Part shown: positions 61,679 through 64,000 of the stretch, piece after piece
How positions within the stretch are numbered: position 1 is the stretch's first letter
Layout: every line of letters starts with the position of its first letter
DNA from: Pseudomonas sp. R4-35-07
Lineage (GTDB): Bacteria; Pseudomonadota; Gammaproteobacteria; Pseudomonadales; Pseudomonadaceae
Length of the DNA stretch: 64,000 bases
Direction: 5' to 3'
Assembly: GCF_003852235.1 (NCBI RefSeq)
Contig: NZ_CP027732.1
Coordinates: 2,852,001-2,916,000 of the forward strand
The notes under the pieces: model-generated
The model's input: the letters and a program-made list of their open reading frames with translations, nothing else
Databases searched by the model: none
What the model was told of the DNA's origin: nothing
Made by a program: the position numbers and the translations under genes

Positions 61679-62632
61679 ATGAAAGCACAAATTGGATTGG
61701 ACCGCCTGACAGGCCTTATTGCGTTTGCTCGCACGGCCTCGCTGGGCAGCTATACAGCCGCTGCACGGGATCTCTCCGTGTCACCCTCGGCCGTCAGCAA
61801 AAGCGTTCAGCGCCTGGAAGAGCATTTAGGTCTGCGCCTCTTCAGTCGCACCACCCGCTCGCTGACCCTGACTCCCGAGGGACGTGAACTGTACGAGCGT
61901 GCATTGCGGGTGATCCGGGAAATCGAGGACATTGAGCAGACTGCGGTAGCGTCGAGAGGCGAGCCGTCAGGCACTCTGAAAGTAACCGCACCGCTTCCCA
62001 TCGGCGTCAACATTCTTGCTCCTGCGCTCCCGGCATTCCGTGAGCGTTACCCGAAACTGGCGGTGGACTTGCGGCTTGGCGATCAATTCGCCGACATTAT
62101 CGAGCAGGGGATAGATGTCGCCATCAGGGTCGGCAACCTGGCTGACTCCAGGCTGGTTTCCAAGCCTCTCGGCCCACACCGAATTTGCACCTTCGCATCG
62201 CCCGGCTATCTCGCCAGAAAGGGCAAACCGCGCAACATCGATGATCTGGTCAATCATGATTGCATCAATTTCCGTTATCAGAGTTCGGGACAGGCGCTAC
62301 GCTGGCCCTTCCAGGTGGGGGAGCGCGTTGTCGAGATCACTCCCGACGCCACCATGACCATTGATGTGAGCGACGCGGTCGCGATGACGCTCGCCGCAGG
62401 CGGCGGTATTGGTATCTCTCCGACTTATGTTGCCGCGCCTTATGTGCTGAGGGGTGAGTTGGTACCGGTGTTTCCCGAATATGCGGTAGACAGATTCGTC
62501 ATCACCGCTCTCTGGCCCGAAAGCCGCAGAGGCAATCCAAACGTGAAGGTATTTGTAGACTTCCTACAAGAAGTGTTCCCGGTACCGGCCCCTTGGGATG
62601 TGATAGTCGAATCGGCGGGTAATAATCCCTAA
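61679..62632 (+). CDS. LysR family transcriptional regulator
   Basis: This is a protein of 317 residues from the ATG at 61679 (MKAQIGLDRLTGLIAFARTASLGSYTAAARDLSVSPSAVSKSVQRLEEHLGLRLF). The substrate domain is DmlR-like (GTLKVTAPLPIGVNILAPALPAF, DVAIRVGNLADSRLVSKPLGP). It is divergent from the SDR/Old Yellow Enzyme operon, which is its probable target. It is convergent with the DsbA-like gene, with 21 bp between stops. Confidence 0.92.
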   Translation: MKAQIGLDRLTGLIAFARTASLGSYTAAARDLSVSPSAVSKSVQRLEEHLGLRLFSRTTRSLTLTPEGRELYERALRVIREIEDIEQTAVASRGEPSGTLKVTAPLPIGVNILAPALPAFRERYPKLAVDLRLGDQFADIIEQGIDVAIRVGNLADSRLVSKPLGPHRICTFASPGYLARKGKPRNIDDLVNHDCINFRYQSSGQALRWPFQVGERVVEITPDATMTIDVSDAVAMTLAAGGGIGISPTYVAAPYVLRGELVPVFPEYAVDRFVITALWPESRRGNPNVKVFVDFLQEVFPVPAPWDVIVESAGNNP

Positions 62633-62653
62633 GGACGTACGACAGCGTAGCGC

Positions 62654-63220
62654 TCAGTTGAGTTGCTCGATCCAGGAGGACACCGGGTCACCACTGCTCA
62701 TGTTCGGCCGGATAATCCCGTTGATCATGAACGTGGGCGAAACGTGGACGCCGTTCTGTCGAGCATACTTGGACTGCCATTTGATGGCCTGATCCAGGGT
62801 TGGAGTTGCGAAAGCCTCTGCCAGTTTGACGCCACTATAACGCTCGAGGCGCTCAATGATGTCTCTGGGCGTTACGTCCAGATTGGGGCCTTCAGCGTGA
62901 TTGTCGAATTCGAATTCCCTCCGGTGCGCTGCGACAGCGGCCATGACGCCCTTGGCATTTTTTTTGCCGCCCTCAAGCGTCGCCGCGGCAAGGATGCACC
63001 GGATGATGACGCCTGAAAACATATGCCAGGGCTGGGACTGCAGGCGAATGATCAACGTGATCCGGTCTTCGCCGGCCTCTGCGAGGAGCGCATCGAATTT
63101 GAGGAACGCCTTGACGGAATAGGGGCAGGTGGGCTCAAGAAAAACTTCAAACAGGTGAGGGCCATGGCCCCACGAAAGCGTGTCCACTTTCACTGGCTGG
63201 TCGTTTTCAGGTTTTTGCAT
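62654..63220 (-). CDS. DsbA-like thioredoxin-fold protein with CPYS motif
   Basis: This is a cytosolic protein of 188 residues from the ATG at 63220 (MQKPENDQPVKVDTLSWGHGPHLFEVFLEPTCPYS). The thioredoxin-fold active site reads CPYS (Cys 32) instead of CxxC, so it has one catalytic Cys. The cis-Pro loop is VSPTFMING, and the C-terminus VSSWIEQL is normal. There is no signal peptide. It may act as a monothiol reductase or glutathione-dependent enzyme rather than a disulphide oxidase. It follows the GNAT gene by 69 bp on the same strand. Confidence 0.85.
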   Translation of the reverse strand: MQKPENDQPVKVDTLSWGHGPHLFEVFLEPTCPYSVKAFLKFDALLAEAGEDRITLIIRLQSQPWHMFSGVIIRCILAAATLEGGKKNAKGVMAAVAAHRREFEFDNHAEGPNLDVTPRDIIERLERYSGVKLAEAFATPTLDQAIKWQSKYARQNGVHVSPTFMINGIIRPNMSSGDPVSSWIEQLN

Positions 63221-63289
63221 AAAGGTACCTTTCAATGAATCAGATCGAAGTGGGGGGCCCCTGTGGGAGACAAAATAGCCTGAGTGCAC

Positions 63290-63937
63290 TCAGGCATAGA
63301 GCACATCCCAGAGCCGTTTTAACTTGAGTGTCATATTGGTTTCAGACACGCTCTGAAGTGTTATGGCTTCTTTGAAATATTTGGCGTAAATCGCTTCAGT
63401 TACGTGTCGGACCTCGCCGTTTTCATCCAGTTCGACATCGGAAAATCGAAGGATACCTACAGGCTCGAACCCCGCACGCTCAGTGAACTGTTGCATGGCT
63501 TTCGACTTCATCGTGACGTATGAAAAAGCCATTGCGATACCCATCGCTTGAGCCAGGGCATCCACAATATAAGCCGCAAAAAGAGTAGCGCCCGTGCCCC
63601 GTTGCGCCGGAGCGCACACACCATAGCGGCTATGGAGCGTCAGCGCGTCTCGATCCACTTCCAGGCACAAGGCGCAGACAATTTCCTCGCCGTGTCGACC
63701 GATGTAGACGATAACGTCCTTCGTCTCTTCACCCGAAAAGTAAACCTTCGCCTCATAGAATCGTGGGTCAATATACTTTTTGCCAGATCCGACACTGATG
63801 TCCGGATACCACGATTTGATAAGCGCGCATAGAAGGTCAATATCGTTACGTTCCAATTGCTCGTAGTTATATTCAGTCGGAGTGATGGTGTTTTTGGGCA
63901 GCTCCGTGAGTAGCGGCCAGGATGCGTGTTTTATCAT
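63290..63937 (-). CDS. GNAT-fold N-acetyltransferase-like protein
   Basis: This 215-residue protein has the GNAT acetyl-CoA motif A seen as GVCAPAQRGTGATLFAAYIVDALAQAMG (Q/RxxGxG/A with RGTGA). Motif B is seen in KAMQQFTERAGFEPVGILRF. The first 60 residues (NYEQLERNDIDLLCALIKSWYPDI) are not typical and may hold the acceptor site. The substrate is unknown. It is upstream of the DsbA-like gene, possibly an operon. Base composition is somewhat lower in GC than average for the window. Confidence 0.8.
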   Translation of the reverse strand: MIKHASWPLLTELPKNTITPTEYNYEQLERNDIDLLCALIKSWYPDISVGSGKKYIDPRFYEAKVYFSGEETKDVIVYIGRHGEEIVCALCLEVDRDALTLHSRYGVCAPAQRGTGATLFAAYIVDALAQAMGIAMAFSYVTMKSKAMQQFTERAGFEPVGILRFSDVELDENGEVRHVTEAIYAKYFKEAITLQSVSETNMTLKLKRLWDVLYA

Positions 63938-64000
63938 GTCGATCTCTTGGTGCGTTAAAGTTCAGGCGTGATGCTGCTGACGATTTGAAAGCAGTTGTTT

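Overview
The window looks like a chromosomal segment of a fluorescent-group Pseudomonas. The evidence is the high GC content and dense short-gap operons, a MexEF-OprN efflux operon, an efeUOB iron operon, a PLD-type phosphatidylserine synthase, and GTAGGAGCGAGCTTGCTCGC-type REP doublets. I see no rRNA, tRNA, CRISPR array, prophage or intact insertion sequence. The species cannot be fixed from the sequence alone.

Region by region. 1-2.5 kb: the start of an NTF2-like (DUF1348) gene behind a TetR regulator with a perfect operator palindrome, then pssA. 2.7-7 kb: a Fur-box-preceded iron operon, efeU-efeO-efeB plus a second M75 (imelysin-type) protein. 7.1-8.1 kb: an AraC regulator. 8.3-14.2 kb: mexE-mexF-oprN with two ATC-N9-GAT sites upstream but no mexT beside it. 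14.4-16.3 kb: a divergent LysR/NmrA pair. 16.3-21 kb: a four-gene phosphorelay operon (cytosolic HK, LuxR-type RR, membrane hybrid HK, stand-alone REC) divergent from a small secreted NTF2-like protein. 21.8-25.3 kb: a hipBA toxin-antitoxin pair, then a divergent TetR and DJ-1/DUF2867 unit.

25.4-36.8 kb is the most unusual part. About ten tightly packed minus-strand genes encode a thioester-reductase-like dehydrogenase, a class III aminotransferase, an SRPBCC protein, an acyl-CoA dehydrogenase homologue, an SDR, a membrane fatty-acid desaturase, a DUF3050 protein with a possible metal motif, and an EmrA/EmrB/TolC-type exporter. An AraC regulator lies just upstream. The enzyme set matches the logic of fatty-amine assembly (acyl thioester to aldehyde to amine, compare TamH/TamP of tambjamine or PigE of prodigiosin synthesis), followed by tailoring and export. 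There is no PKS or NRPS, so standard cluster finders could miss it. The product is unknown.

37-42.2 kb: a branched-chain-amino-acid-type ABC importer (binding protein, LivM, LivH, LivG) with a shortened AMP-ligase-like protein that lacks the ATP-binding loop, and with no LivF. 42.6-45.5 kb: a chemoreceptor directly followed by an orphan sugar-type periplasmic binding protein.

45.6-64 kb is an accessory patchwork of small regulator-plus-redox-enzyme units. These are AraC/SDR/VOC, HxlR with three truncated oxidoreductases, LysE, an unrecognised Ser-rich protein, a P-loop kinase, LysR/isochorismatase, ArsR with quinone reductase and ABM monooxygenase under twin operators, an MsbA-like ABC exporter, a decayed P-loop ATPase, LysR, LysR/SDR/Old Yellow Enzyme, and a DsbA-like/GNAT pair. 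The recurring theme is detoxification of reactive electrophiles and quinones, efflux and iron uptake.
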